Assembly: GCA_019321725.1 (NCBI GenBank)
Contig: CM033122.1
Span: 434,001 to 498,000 of the forward strand
Length of the DNA stretch: 64,000 bases
Direction of reading: 5' to 3'
From: Paulownia fortunei
Lineage: Eukaryota; Streptophyta; Magnoliopsida; Lamiales; Paulowniaceae
In this document: positions 49,301 through 60,051 of the stretch, piece after piece
Layout: each line of letters starts with the position of its first letter
Position numbering within the stretch: the stretch's first letter is position 1
The notes under the pieces: generated by a model
What the model saw: only the letters and a program-made list of their open reading frames with translations
Told to the model about the DNA's origin: nothing
The model's database searches: none
Position numbers and translations under genes: made by a program

Positions 49301-50654
49301 AAAAAGAATATTGCTGTGTGATGATCCAATCGCTGAAAGGTTCTAAAATGGTTGAAGATAATTTCAAAGAGAATGCAAATCACATTAAAGATCATATCAA
49401 AGCTGAAAATTTATGCAACCATGTCACTTTTCTGTGAGATAATGATGCATGTTACAATCTCTAGGTTTTGTTTAAATATTCTCTTGAACCATGAAAAGCA
49501 AACGTGCAACAACTGTTAGTTATCAACAGAATTGCACTACCTTTAATCCTTTTCTTAGCATAACTCACTTGTCTATTATTTGTAATATTCTGTAAGGACT
49601 AACATCTTTCCTTTCAATTTTTTCCAGACACAGTTAGGCTTTATCTACAAAAGTAATCAGTAGTTTTAGACAAATCTCTAAGCCGCAGTTTAAAAAAGCA
49701 TGCATCAGGATAAATCCTTTTTTCTCCTTGGCGTATCAGTCAGCTAGATTTGTTGAATGCTGTGGGTTACATAGCGAAGATTTACATCATATGGAATATA
49801 CAGAATTCTTACCAAACTTGGCATCCACAATAGACTATAAGTCATGCAATATCAATGCTGAGAAAATAGCCTACCTCAAGCTGAGTAAGCATCTCGATTG
49901 TTAGGTTTAAGTCGCCTCCATTGGCAAAATACACCTCTGTAAGACTATCAGCTGCAAAACCAGGAAACTGTGAAGCTAAAAACTCAAGAGGGCTCACATC
50001 TGCATTGTCCGCCAATAATTGCTCATTTGACATGTCAGCCAGGAAATTGTGTCTTGAATTTCCATTATAAGGATGTCCTTCTCTTGCAAGAAGCTGATCA
50101 TTGGTGACAATTTGTTTGTTCCAAGGTTCAGCAAGAGAAGCCTGAAAACCTGTAGGAGATGGATATTCTCCATGGGATGAGACAGGATATCTCAGCTTTT
50201 CGCCATAACTGTTAACATTAAGAGGATGAGGTGATAACCCTTGCTGTTCTTTCAACATAAAGCCACTGCTTGTTGAAGAAGTATATCTTGAGCCCTCATC
50301 AACATCAGTCAAGGATAAGCCTGAAAAGGATAAGCTATTGATCCCTTGAGTATCATCGATGCCCATGACCTTAAAGTCGGGAGTAATGTCATCTGGGAGC
50401 TGATGGCGCCAGTACTGCTGGGCCTCTTCATCAGAGTTATTCGAAACTGATGACTCTGATCTATCTAATATAGATTTCCCAGGTATGGCAGCTGCAGAGG
50501 TAGCAAATTCAGAAGATGCATCTGCAATGCTAATGCCTGCAGCATGTGACCTGAGGGCAAAAGGAACAAATTCTGTGGCATTTGGATTCAAAGGTGCTTT
50601 TGCAGCACTAAGCTTTTTGTCACCAGTAGAAGCTCCCTTTCCCGACAAGTTCAT
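46388..50654 (-). CDS. CID7: CID7-type PABP-interacting protein with PAM2, CUE, DUF1771 and Smr domains
   Basis: Five coding exons on the minus strand: 49875-50654, 48061-48508, 47888-47958, 46939-47063 and 46388-46676, giving 570 residues (Arabidopsis CID7 has about 567). Domains in order: PAM2 motif APLNPNATEFVPF (residues 20-32), which binds the MLLE domain of poly(A)-binding protein; a CUE-like ubiquitin-binding segment VSPLEFLASQFPGF to LTIEMLTQLE (about 220-260); a serine-rich linker; DUF1771 (MREEARDHARVRNAYFEQAR and NKALAKELSIKG, about 414-475); and a C-terminal Smr domain with MIDLHGLHVSEAIHVL and the GTGHHTRGS loop (about 485-570), typical of nucleases that bind or cut RNA. I start at the ATG at 50654 (MNLSGKG), as in relatives; an in-frame ATG at 50687 is possible. 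Likely cytosolic, in mRNA handling. A 5' leader intron from about 51609 to 50706 is plausible. Confidence 0.94.
47064..47887 (-). other. CID7 intron 3
   Basis: About 820 bases between GAACAG|GTATAT and GAGATTAG|GCACGG. No nested gene. Confidence 0.8.
48509..49874 (-). other. CID7 intron 1 (coding)
   Basis: A 1.37-kb intron between CTTGAG|GTAGGC and GGTTGCAG|CTTCAG. It contains a diverged tandem duplication at about 48536-48730. Confidence 0.85.
48536..48730. repeat. Diverged tandem duplication, unit about 98 bp, in CID7 intron 1
   Basis: Unit 1 begins near 48536 (ACCATATAGGCAAATACATGG), unit 2 near 48634 (ATCATATAGGAAAATATATGG). Both carry ATATCTACAC, CAGTCAGATTTCACAA, and a TCTGGAAAA segment. 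Clearly older than the HY5 intron repeat. Confidence 0.85.
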
Positions 50655-50704
50655 TATTTTTTGCCTTCTCCTTTTTGGAATTTTCAATAGGTAAGGAAAT
50701 GGTC

Positions 50705-51610
50705 TCTACATACAAAAGAAAATCCTTCAACGTAATAATTTAAGCCGTAACTTTGAGATCTTGTTAGCCAAACCCTGCAAATGAATGAATTCTTCCAATT
50801 CAGAATTCTAAATGCTGTACAAATATTATATTCAACCCTTATCGACACACGCCAATGAAAAACAAAGGATCATTGGAAATAGAGTCATTACAATTTGCAT
50901 GCATTATATTGATTCAGATAGCAATGGGCCATACCACGGATTAAGGAATAAATAAATTTTACCACGGATTAAGGAATAAATAAATTTCAGATTCTGGTTG
51001 AGAAATCCATAGTTTATGCCGTCATATCACTATAAATTGTGGACAACATAATTTGAAATAAATAAAATTAGTTTGAGTTGAAAAAGACCAGTTACAGATT
51101 TTTTTTTACCTTTGACGGAAAGAACCAGTTACTTGAACTACCCTACTTCGAATAATACCACACCTTAAATACGCAACAATTGACAATATAAAAGCACCCA
51201 TAATTACAATAGCCAAAAACTTCAATCTTACAACAATAATAAGTCACGATAAACTCGAAAGAAAAAAATAAAAAAATAAAAAACTGTCAACCACTTATTA
51301 TCTGGAAACAAGCAAGAATTCATCATCAGCAATAACTATTCTTACATGGAACTCACTACAGAAAGAACTGTAACTTGAAACGAAAACACAGTGTTATTAT
51401 ACTAAAATTCTCAAAATTCAGCAACCCAAAACAAAGAAAAAGATCAAGTAAAGAAATATGAGAAGAAACAAAAGCCACAACTTTGAACTTCATTAACACA
51501 GCCTATCTCAATAGATCTCTTAAAATCTGAACCAAAAATAAACATATAAATGAAAAACAAAATATAAGGATAAGACAGAGGATAAAAAGGATCTGGGTGC
51601 TGTGGATATA
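50705..51610 (-). other. Putative CID7 5' leader intron
   Basis: The minus strand shows a donor CGCAAAG|GTATAT at 51611-51610 and an acceptor TTTTGTATGTAG| just above 50705, about 50 bases before the start codon. It contains the 28-bp tandem duplication at 50933-50988. Inferred from splice motifs only. Confidence 0.35.
50933..50988. repeat. 28-bp tandem duplication
   Basis: The unit starting ACCACGGATTAAGGAATAAA is at 50933 and again at 50961, near-perfect. Confidence 0.9.
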
Positions 51611-51879
51611 CCTTTGCGAAGCTCTGTGATGAAAGAAATCGTATCAAATACATCCATTACCACACACACACACAAAAGATGGGATTTTGTAAGATTCAAC
51701 GCAAACAGACTACAATTTTAGAAAGGAGAGTGGCTGTGTGTGTATCTGTATAAACACAGAAAAAGAGAAATTCTCTTGATTCTTTTTACTTATATTTTTT
51801 TTTTCTTCTTGAGTTGTGAGCTGAGGCAAAGGGGGGTGTATTTTTTCTTCTGTCTAATCTTTCTATCTCTATTTCAGGC

Positions 51880-52035
51880 TTTTCATGTCTCTCTCTCTCT
51901 CCCTACTCTCTCTTCTCTTCCTTTTCTTTTTATATTTTTTTTTCTTTTTTTCCTTTTTCAGGGTTTTTCTTTTTAAACAGTCTTTTAGGTTTTGAGAACC
52001 AGGTTCTCAGCTCTCTCTCTGTCTTTTTTTTTTTT
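51880..52035. repeat. CT-rich tract near the presumed CID7 transcription start
   Basis: Several short CT runs (51890-51915 and 52010-52020) in a pyrimidine-rich region, reading as GA/purine on the CID7 strand. Confidence 0.6.
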
Positions 52036-52079
52036 TTCCTCTGTTTTAATTGGTTTTCATCTCTCTCCTTTTCTTTTTC

Positions 52080-54200
52080 CTTTAAAAAACATGTGATGCT
52101 GATATTAGGATCATTACATGATGATTTTGTTAATTACACCAAACAAATCCAGTATATTGTTTTATTAATCTATTATTTCATCATCAAAATATCCGGATAT
52201 AAACGAATTAAATCAAATTGAACTCTTTCCTTGAAAACTTGTTGAAGTTTTATGGAATTTCAAAAATCTTGTTTGAATTTTAATTATTAATTAAATCGAA
52301 TTTGAATAAATTTTAATTTAATAAAATATAAATTAAATTTAAATAATTTAATATTTTTATACATATTTTATTATTTTTCTCTAATCAAGTCCAGTTCAAT
52401 CAAATTTTAAATTTTACTTAACAAAAAAAATTATTCAAACTTAATTTTTTATTTTAAAAAATAGACTTCAAACAAAAATTTTAAATATCGAATATTAAAT
52501 AATTTAATTTATTTTATAACTAAATATGTAAAATATAAATTAGATAATCATTCGACTATAATAAATAAAAAGATTAATTATTGGTTATTGAAATAATATG
52601 TGACAGCTCCCTTTCTTTTTATGTCAGGTGCTATCCTTCCGTATTACATTTATGTGTGACAAAATACTAAGAATTAGCAACTAATAATTGAAGAATACTC
52701 ACTTCTAGATAATAAAATCTACATGCTATGAAGAGACATTTATGAATTATGACAAGTGTATTATGGAGGAGGATGAAATAAACCATTTCCATCCCCTGGG
52801 AAATAGTGAGCTTCTATTTATGTTGTGCTTATTTAAAATAGTATTTTTTATAATTAGATTAACTATTAAATTAATCTTAATGTCGATTTACAGTTTAACT
52901 AATCAGTTCAATCACCCATTCAAACGATTTAATAAAAATTAATTATATTATATTATGTATAATAATAATATAATAAATTCATTATTATATAATATATTTT
53001 AAATATAAAAAATAAATAAATAGTCAATAAAAAAAAATATCTAACATAACCCAAAATTCAAATAATTACATACATATTACAAAATACAAAATTTAAAACT
53101 TTAAGTTTTCTAAAAAAATAAAAATAAAAATAAAAAATTATTTGATTGGTTGAACCATAATGCATTATTTAGGGCTAATTGGATCGGAGTGATCACTAAT
53201 TCGTGATTGAATCAATCGGAGCGATCAAACATTGGTTCAACATTGATATTAAAGAGTACTTTTATTTGTTTTAGATTTTTTTTTTTTTAATTTTACCATT
53301 TTTTGATTAATTTATCCTGGTGTATTACGTTTTATTTTATTTTTTAACTCGAACTATCAGATCTTCTTTGAACAAATAACAAAAATATTGCAACCCAATT
53401 TCAACCAAGATTTGCTATAAATTTTTGTGCTTTATTGTTTCTTTCAATGACCAAACGATATATCTCATTTGTGGCATAATTAATGTTTATTTATTTAAGT
53501 CTATGCTATATGTTTTTTTTCGCAAGATATAAAATGATTTAAAATATATATGTTTTTAGTTCGCTATAATTTATTCTGAATATTCCACCTGAGTCATCTA
53601 ATCTGCTCCACTAAAAAAGGCGTGTCTTAACATTTATGTGCATATATAGGTCAAATATAGTCAAGCAAATTTTAATTTAGCCCTAAAATTAAGATTTCAA
53701 GACTCTGAGATCTTGGGTTTGAATAGTAGTTATTTCTTATTTATTATAAATTATTGATTGATGTTTTGTAATTCCTTGTCAATTATTATTCACTTTACTA
53801 AATAGATAATAATAAAAATAGAGGCCAAATATGATTAATTTTTTGAGGCCACATTTTCAGAGAGCTGCGTTAATAAATAATAAAAAATAGTTTAGAGGTA
53901 TTTTTACACTTGCAGTATATTCTTGATGCATAAGGAAATAATAATGAGTTTATGACAAAATATAACCAACTATAAAGTCAAAGTCTTCTCATGTTCTCAA
54001 TAATAAAATTAATTCAAGTGGGTTAAATGCCCAGCTACCCAGCTCATATCAACTCCTATTGTAGTCAACCATTTGAAAGTTAAAACAAATAATGATACAT
54101 GAAATGGTGAAATGGTGAAATGGTGAAATACAGAAGAGTGAATAGTCAACTCATCCCTTCTGATCTTATGCATGGAAAAATTTGAAAGTTATTTTATATT
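52080..54200. other. Very AT-rich gene-free DNA
   Basis: No exon recognised. 52195-52480 resembles 28520-28760. At 53700-53740 the sequence GATCTTGGGTTTGAAT looks like a tRNA B-box, as in plant SINEs, but no A-box is convincing. Confidence 0.5.
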
Positions 54201-54202
54201 TG

Positions 54203-54359
54203 GTATAATGTATATTGGGTGTTTGTATGATGAATAAATATTTTATTTTATAAAAAAAATAAATATTCATTTATCATCTACACTCGATATATTATTCATT
54301 AAATATAACATATCAAAATCTACACTCGATGTATTATTCATTGAATATAGCATATCAAA
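54203..54359. mobile_element. Foldback element with a 42-bp tandem duplication
   Basis: The left arm (ATAATGTATATTGGGTGTTT, followed by GTATGATGAATAAATATTT) is roughly inverted in the right arm, whose reverse complement begins ATAATATATCGAGTGTAGAT, with the loop in the A/T run near 54245. A 42-bp unit starting ATCTACACTCGAT is duplicated at 54276 and 54318. It resembles a small foldback MITE. Confidence 0.4.
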
Positions 54360-56520
54360 AATTCGTTCGTCTATATCTAGACAAGGGTTGAAAAAGCATA
54401 AATCTTTGATGTCCCTTCTGGTCAAGAATTAAGTTTTTACAATCATTAGTCAATAGACTTTAATTGTCTTTGAACGTGTATCAAATGAGTTGTTTCCCAC
54501 ATCAATGAACATGGTATAAGGCTTGAGCTTCTCCAACCCATCTAAGGAGAGAAGGTCATCAAGCTATCCCCTTTCTCATGCCATACATTTATCAAAACCA
54601 CACATGAAAAGTGCCCTACACATAGTGTTTTGAAAGGTTTTAACTAGCTCTTTTCTTGTATGGTCAAGAAGAAAAACCAAATTTCTTATACCTATTCAGG
54701 TAATTCGTATAGCTCTTGATTGGATTAGCCCTTGGATCCTTATGGATAGAGTATTCTGCTGGATTATCAAAGCATTGTAAAAGAACTGAGTTTAAGAATT
54801 GATTTTAAGTAACAGACATACTATTTACGAATTGCATATTTGTAGACTTTTAGTCATTTATTATATATAAAAATAAACATATACCATATTATAATATTTT
54901 TAAAAGCAAAAATAAAGTAATAAACTCTTATTAAGAGACAGAGCTAGGGGACGGCGGGTGTCTTCCTCAATTTCATAAAAAAATTCAGTATAAATTTTAT
55001 ATATATAATTATTAAATTTAACAAAACCATCCCTCCCCCTCCCTAAAAAATTAAAAAACATATTTTTATCTAGTGTTTTTATGAAAAATAAATCTCTGAC
55101 ACTGTTCAGCTCGGTTTTCATTACATTATAGTTAAACAAAAATAATAAGATAAATAAGTAAATAAATAATAAAAGGAGGCCAAGCACAGAATTAGGTATA
55201 CATGGAAATGGTATCGTACACGCAATATAAGCAGGCATATATAGTTATACGCTGAGAACATGCAACATAAAAAAATTAAGCATTAGATTTGATAAGATAT
55301 TGTGTTTATCAGAAGGGTGATACGAACGTAACACAATCTCCTTTTGATGATTTTAAATAAATCCCAGTCGTACAAAAATGTGCTAACTAAATAAATCTAA
55401 TTTATTTTATTTTATTTTATTTTATTTTTATGTTTTTGTGTGTGGTGTGTGTGTGTGTGTTTCTTATCCTTTTGTTATTTTGCTTTTTCATGTCCCACAA
55501 ATGGCACAATTTGGTTCAAGGGGATTCAAGGCCACAACTTGCCGTCCCATTAAATGAGTGATTGTGGGTCCTAAAGGCCAAAAATATCAACGACTATAAT
55601 TATCTGATGGAATGGAAGTGAGTAAAATCAAGAACATTTTGAAGATGGATTATGTCTTCAAAGTCTCAAAAAGAAGAAAGAAAAATCTCTCAAGATTGTG
55701 AAATAATGTAAAATATTATTGAATAATATTGGCTCAATTTAATTAAACTTAATGAAATAATAACACTCAAAGTTCATTTATAATAACCAAAAAATAATAA
55801 TAATAAAAAAAAAATAGTCGAGAAGACATAATTTCGGTTCAGAAAGTTTTATGCTGAATAATTTTGAATATATCATGCAATAGATAAATGCAATAGATAA
55901 TTTCTCTCGAATTCAAAATTATGTAATTTTGAGCATTAAGAGCTAACCATGTTATGCTTGCATGTTTTGTTAAAAACAAAAACACAAAAAATCAATAATA
56001 AAATCATCAATATCGTTCACAAATAATATATCATTTTTCCACATACAAATTATATATTAATAAAATAAAATCATACGTAACTAATCACATAGAACTATAG
56101 CAAGTTAACATTATCATCTTAACTTATCTAACAGTGAACACATTATGAATAAACACACCAACAATTCCTTGTTCTAATTAACATTATTTTTTTCTAAAAT
56201 CTCAATGATTGCATAATATATATTCGTATATATGGAATTATAAGAAATATTTTACGCATGGTTCTTTTCTTTTTCATGACAGCAAACAAAAGTTTTTAAA
56301 ATCATAATAATTTGTTGAAGAGAAAAAAATGCAATGACATTTAAGCTATTTGTGGATTTAGAACTACTCCAAGGAAAAGGGGAAAAAATAAAGAGACCAG
56401 GGATAGAAGATTCAATTCCATCACTAGGTATCAACTTTAAAAATATTTTAAATAATGTAGATGAGGTAAGATAGGCAGTTTGATTACATGTGGACAGTAG
56501 CTGGAGTCGTTGGCTCTCTC
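54360..56520. other. AT-rich gene-free DNA
   Basis: Includes TTTTA repeats at about 55401-55429 and a GT tract at about 55440-55460. The stretch 55495-55610 is less AT-rich. No gene seen. Confidence 0.5.
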
Positions 56521-56542
56521 ATGTCCAATGGTTCCATTAGCA

Positions 56543-56616
56543 TGGATTCAATAGGAATTGAACCTATGAATTGGTTAATTATAAGTTAAGTGTTTTAACC
56601 ATTTAACCATGAATGA
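56543..56616 (-). pseudogene. trnI-CAU: Decayed plastid-derived trnI-CAU copy (NUPT)
   Basis: The minus strand reads GGTTAAATGGTTAAAACACT, TTATAATTAACCAATTCATAGG, then GGTTCAATTCCTATTGAATCC. This lines up along nearly its full length with chloroplast trnI-CAU, which I recall as containing GGCTGAATGGTTAAAGCGCC and GTAGGTTCAATTCCTACTGG. Most differences are C-to-T or G-to-A, the pattern of methylated nuclear insertions. The anticodon CAT has become TAT and the acceptor stem no longer pairs well, so it is not functional. Matching sequence seems to run a little further at 56522-56542 (GCTAATGGAACC against GCCAATGGGACC in the plastid spacer). Confidence 0.8.
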
Positions 56617-56619
56617 TTA

Positions 56620-57400
56620 GAGGAAGAATTGATCATTCTAACATTTCATTTTATAGAAATAGATCTCGAACTAAGGATATTTTCAAAACTCAAAATGTAT
56701 AAAGAAAACGAGTTAGATGAGCCATGGAATTTCTCAATTTTAAAACAAGGTATTTATTAGATTGAATATATTTATTATATATAATAGAATGATTTTGTTA
56801 TATCCAAACTAATACTAATTTAAGTTATTTTATGAATAAAATATGATTAATTAACCAACCAACAAAACTAGTTGTTAGAATGCAGAAACTATGTAGCTAC
56901 TGCAGATAAAACATTAGCTCTTTACCCAATTTTAACGAGCCGTTGGGTAGCTTATGGGCTACCAAATGTGGCTTATCTGCGTTTTATTGTTCCTGCTCTC
57001 GACTTGGAGGTCATTCATTGATTTTTCTCCTCTATTGTTATTACAGTGAAAGGTATTTGTAGGGCTCCTATTTTATCTGATCGATTTTGTAAAATCCATG
57101 ATAACATGTAATTAAATATCATAATATATATATATATATACATTTTTTATATAATAACATATGTTGGTTAATATCGAAACAAATGATTTTCATACAAAAT
57201 AAAAATATGTATTTCATGTTTTACTTTAAAACCAAACACAATTTTTCTTAGCATTTTCCTATTTAAAACTCATTGTTACTCGAAACTCAATCCGCTTGTG
57301 AAGAAAATGGTAATGGAGTGAAAAAATTACAATACAGTACAGCCATTAATTAAATTAAAGAGCATTAAGAGTCGTACTGTACAATCTTAATAGCAGAGAG
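56620..57400. other. AT-rich gene-free DNA
   Basis: No exon or structured repeat recognised apart from a TA tract near 57126-57141. Confidence 0.45.
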
Positions 57401-57404
57401 TGAC

Positions 57405-57545
57405 ACATTGTGGCGGTATTAGGAACGGTGGTGACCCCACGCGTGAGAAAATGCACGTGGGCGTCCTTTTTGCTATTGGTTCTGACGACCCGCAAAATGT
57501 CGCCGTCAACACAGCTGGCGCACCCCCTGACTTGTTTTAATCAGA
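57405..57545. promoter_or_regulatory. GC-rich island with G-box and ACGCGT motifs
   Basis: It contains CCACGCGTGAG, a G-box GCACGTGG at about 57451-57458, GGGCGTCC, an ATTGG box, and several CG-rich stretches in otherwise AT-rich DNA. It looks like a promoter or conserved non-coding element, yet no gene starts next to it; the closest on the plus strand is the DUF1677 gene about 2 kb away. Confidence 0.35.
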
Positions 57546-58720
57546 TATACGACGGACTATCTTATCATCACTGCACCACTTAACCGGAATTTGTTTTTTT
57601 TTTTTTTATTCCTACATTAAAATGACTAGTGGTTATTCATTTTTCTTCTTTTCCGCAAAAAGCTTAAAAGACTATATTGTTATATAGGAAAATTGAATTA
57701 ATATTTTATTATGAAAATTAGTTATTGATAATAAAAACTCGTATACAGTGAGAAAATATCTAAAAATTTGGATTAAATATTTTGATGAATCCTATAATAT
57801 TTAATTTAATAATTAAAAGTGAAATATACCGCATAGACATATGTATATGTCTTTTTTTAAATCTTTTTATATTTTAGCTATTTTTAATTTTTATTTTTTA
57901 TTTTTTAACAAATGAAAACCCTCACTTCATAAGATACTGGAGAGGAATTGATGTTCATATTCTCATAAAAAAAATCATCACATCAAGTTTGTAAGTATGT
58001 TGGTCAAATGTTTGTTTTTGTTACTTAGAATAAAATTTGATTGGTTTGGAAGTTTCATATTTTATTTGGATTTAATTGCATTTTGTGAATTTTTTTTTTA
58101 AGTGTTCAAATAATGTTGGCGTGGCAAACAAATGATGAGGGCTGAAGGATATTAATCTCAAAATATTTAATCTAAAAAATGTCGATTGATTGCTTTAGAT
58201 ACAGATTAGATGCAATTTAGATGCCCTTGAAATTTTAATTCCCTTTATGCTTTAATCATGTCTGGTTATAGATGATCCAAAATTGGTCCTGTTATTTTCA
58301 AATAAATAAAATCATTCAGAAAATATTATCCACACAAAAGATTGATTAGACATTTCATATATAATTTTCAACCTAAATTGCAAATTTAATTTATACTAGA
58401 ATTTTACATTAAAAACATTACTTCAGTCCTTTCCAAATTAAAAAAAGAAGTCATTGATTAAAAAATAAAATAATAAATGATACTATATTTCCTATTTGGT
58501 ACTGTATTAACTGCAACAACCACTCACCTTTGCACAATAAATTATTAATTCTTAATATTTTGCTCTTTATTTTTATACTTAACAAAATTTTGAAAATTAT
58601 TGATTCATGATATTCGTAGCAACAACTTAATTACAAGAATATCTTATAGAAAAATAACTATTATTAATAATTTAATATTAAGGCTCAAATTTAGTATTGA
58701 ACGAGTAAAACAGGTACCTC
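57546..58720. other. AT-rich gene-free DNA
   Basis: Nothing recognised. Confidence 0.45.
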
Positions 58721-58727
58721 CACCTTA

Positions 58728-58916
58728 TTATTCATGTGATATTATTTTCTGATATCCACATGATATTATCAAAATTTGATTCGGCAACAATTGATCTGCT
58801 GTGTCAAAGACACGAACCCTGACCACAACCATCTTTTTAATATCAAGGGCAAAGAGCACAGAAATTCCTCCGGCCAAAAAAGCAGCAGATCCTAGCTCAG
58901 TAAAAAATGTGGCCAT
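58728..58916 (-). CDS. Small open reading frame, unknown, possibly a gene fragment
   Basis: A 62-residue frame with an ATG at 58916. It begins MATFFTELGSAAFLAGGISV and continues LFALDIKKMVVVRVRVFDTA, then DQLLPNQILI. Residues 7-24 could form one membrane helix. Composition is less AT-rich than flanking DNA, and the first two-thirds reads like protein, but I do not recognise a family and no further exon is evident. It could be a broken exon or chance. Confidence 0.25.
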   Translation of the reverse strand: MATFFTELGSAAFLAGGISVLFALDIKKMVVVRVRVFDTADQLLPNQILIISCGYQKIISHE

Positions 58917-59320
58917 CAGAAAAAAACTTACTGTGTCTCAGAACCGCCAATGATTGATGATGGCGTTTTTTGTCTGTAATACTCACGTTATCACTGCACA
59001 GTTGGCAAAAGAGTTCACAAAATCTATCCAACTTTTCATCTTAAAACTCACAGTTCAATTATATATATATTTTCCTCATAGTCTTGCTTTTTCTTACAAT
59101 CCCAGTTCACACACATACTTACACATATAGATGTACATATGATGCACATGCAAACACAAATCGTATAAAATGCTGAGTGCAAATTCTTGAACCTTAATTT
59201 CAATAGTAGAAAAATACAAAGAAAAATCATTCAAGAAAAAAAGAGCCAATAAGGGCTCGCTGGAAATGTATATGGTATTCAAGCGTTTGATCATCGGCGG
59301 AGAGATTGTTGAAGAAGAAG

Positions 59321-59609
59321 GTGAGTGGGAGAAAGAAAGATAAAAAAAGAAGCAAAAAGAAAAAAATCCGACAAAGGAAAGAGCAGGAAATCCAGGTTCA
59401 GATAAAGGAAAGGGCAGTTCTGAAAATCCACTGGATTTTCAAGATTCATCAGTTACCATATATACATCTGGCGAAAATTCTCTGCAGATTCTGTTTGATG
59501 TGATTTCCATTAAAACCTTAATTTATTTTTGGCATTTGAATTTTCAAAATTTTCAGTTTTTATGCTTATTTATGTTTTTTAGTGATTCAAGAGAGTTCTT
59601 TTTTCCAGT
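59321..59609 (+). other. Probable 5' leader intron of the DUF1677 gene
   Basis: The donor GAAGAAG|GTGAGTGG at 59321 and the acceptor TTCTTTTTTCCAG| ending at 59609 lie just before the start codon at 59614. Inferred from splice motifs. Confidence 0.5.
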
Positions 59610-59613
59610 TGCA

Positions 59614-60051
59614 ATGGAGATTGCACAACAAACATCAGCGGCAGCAGAAGCAGCAGCCGCCATGATGAAGGGAACTGATCTCGTATTTGCAAGATGCGAG
59701 TGCTGCGGGCTGACAGAGGAATGCACGGAGGAATATATAAAGCGTGTTCGTGATCGTTATTTGGGCCGGTGGATTTGCGGGCTTTGTGCGGAGGCGGTGA
59801 AGGATGAGATAGTGAGATCAGAGAAAAGGATTGGAAGTGAGGAGGCCTTGAATCAGCACATGAGTTTTTGCAAGAAGTTCAAGGCTCTGAGCCCGCCAAA
59901 GAATCCTACTGAAGAATTGATTTCTGCTGTGAAACAGCTGCTTCTGAGGAGCTTGGATTCGCCCCGGTCCAGCCCGGTGAGGAAGCCCGGTTTGGTTCGA
60001 TCCCAAAGCTGTCGTCCTGCTCTGGAGTCTGGCTGCTTGAAAACGAATTGA
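59614..60051 (+). CDS. DUF1677 family protein
   Basis: One coding exon of 145 residues, starting at the ATG at 59614 (MEIAQQTSAAAEAAAAMMKG). The family's cysteine-rich core is complete: ARCECCGLTEEC near residues 26-37, EYIKRVRDRYLGRWICGLCA near 40-59, then EAVKDEIVRSEKRIGSEEAL and FCKKFKALSPP. The serine-rich tail (SLDSPRSSPVRKPGLVRSQS) offers possible proline-directed phosphorylation sites. Function is unknown; the Cys-x-Cys-Cys and Cys-x-x-Cys pairs suggest metal binding. Upstream in-frame sequence from 59500 lies behind a likely splice acceptor, so I take it as leader, not coding. Confidence 0.92.
   Translation: MEIAQQTSAAAEAAAAMMKGTDLVFARCECCGLTEECTEEYIKRVRDRYLGRWICGLCAEAVKDEIVRSEKRIGSEEALNQHMSFCKKFKALSPPKNPTEELISAVKQLLLRSLDSPRSSPVRKPGLVRSQSCRPALESGCLKTN

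Noticed and set aside
53695..53770. SINE/tRNA-like B box (GGGTTTGAAT)
   Set aside because: No convincing A box, no poly-A/T tail or target-site duplication.
55081..55238. 112-codon minus-strand hydrophobic frame in 54900-55238
   Set aside because: AT-driven Leu/Phe/Ile content, no ATG context or homologue recognised.
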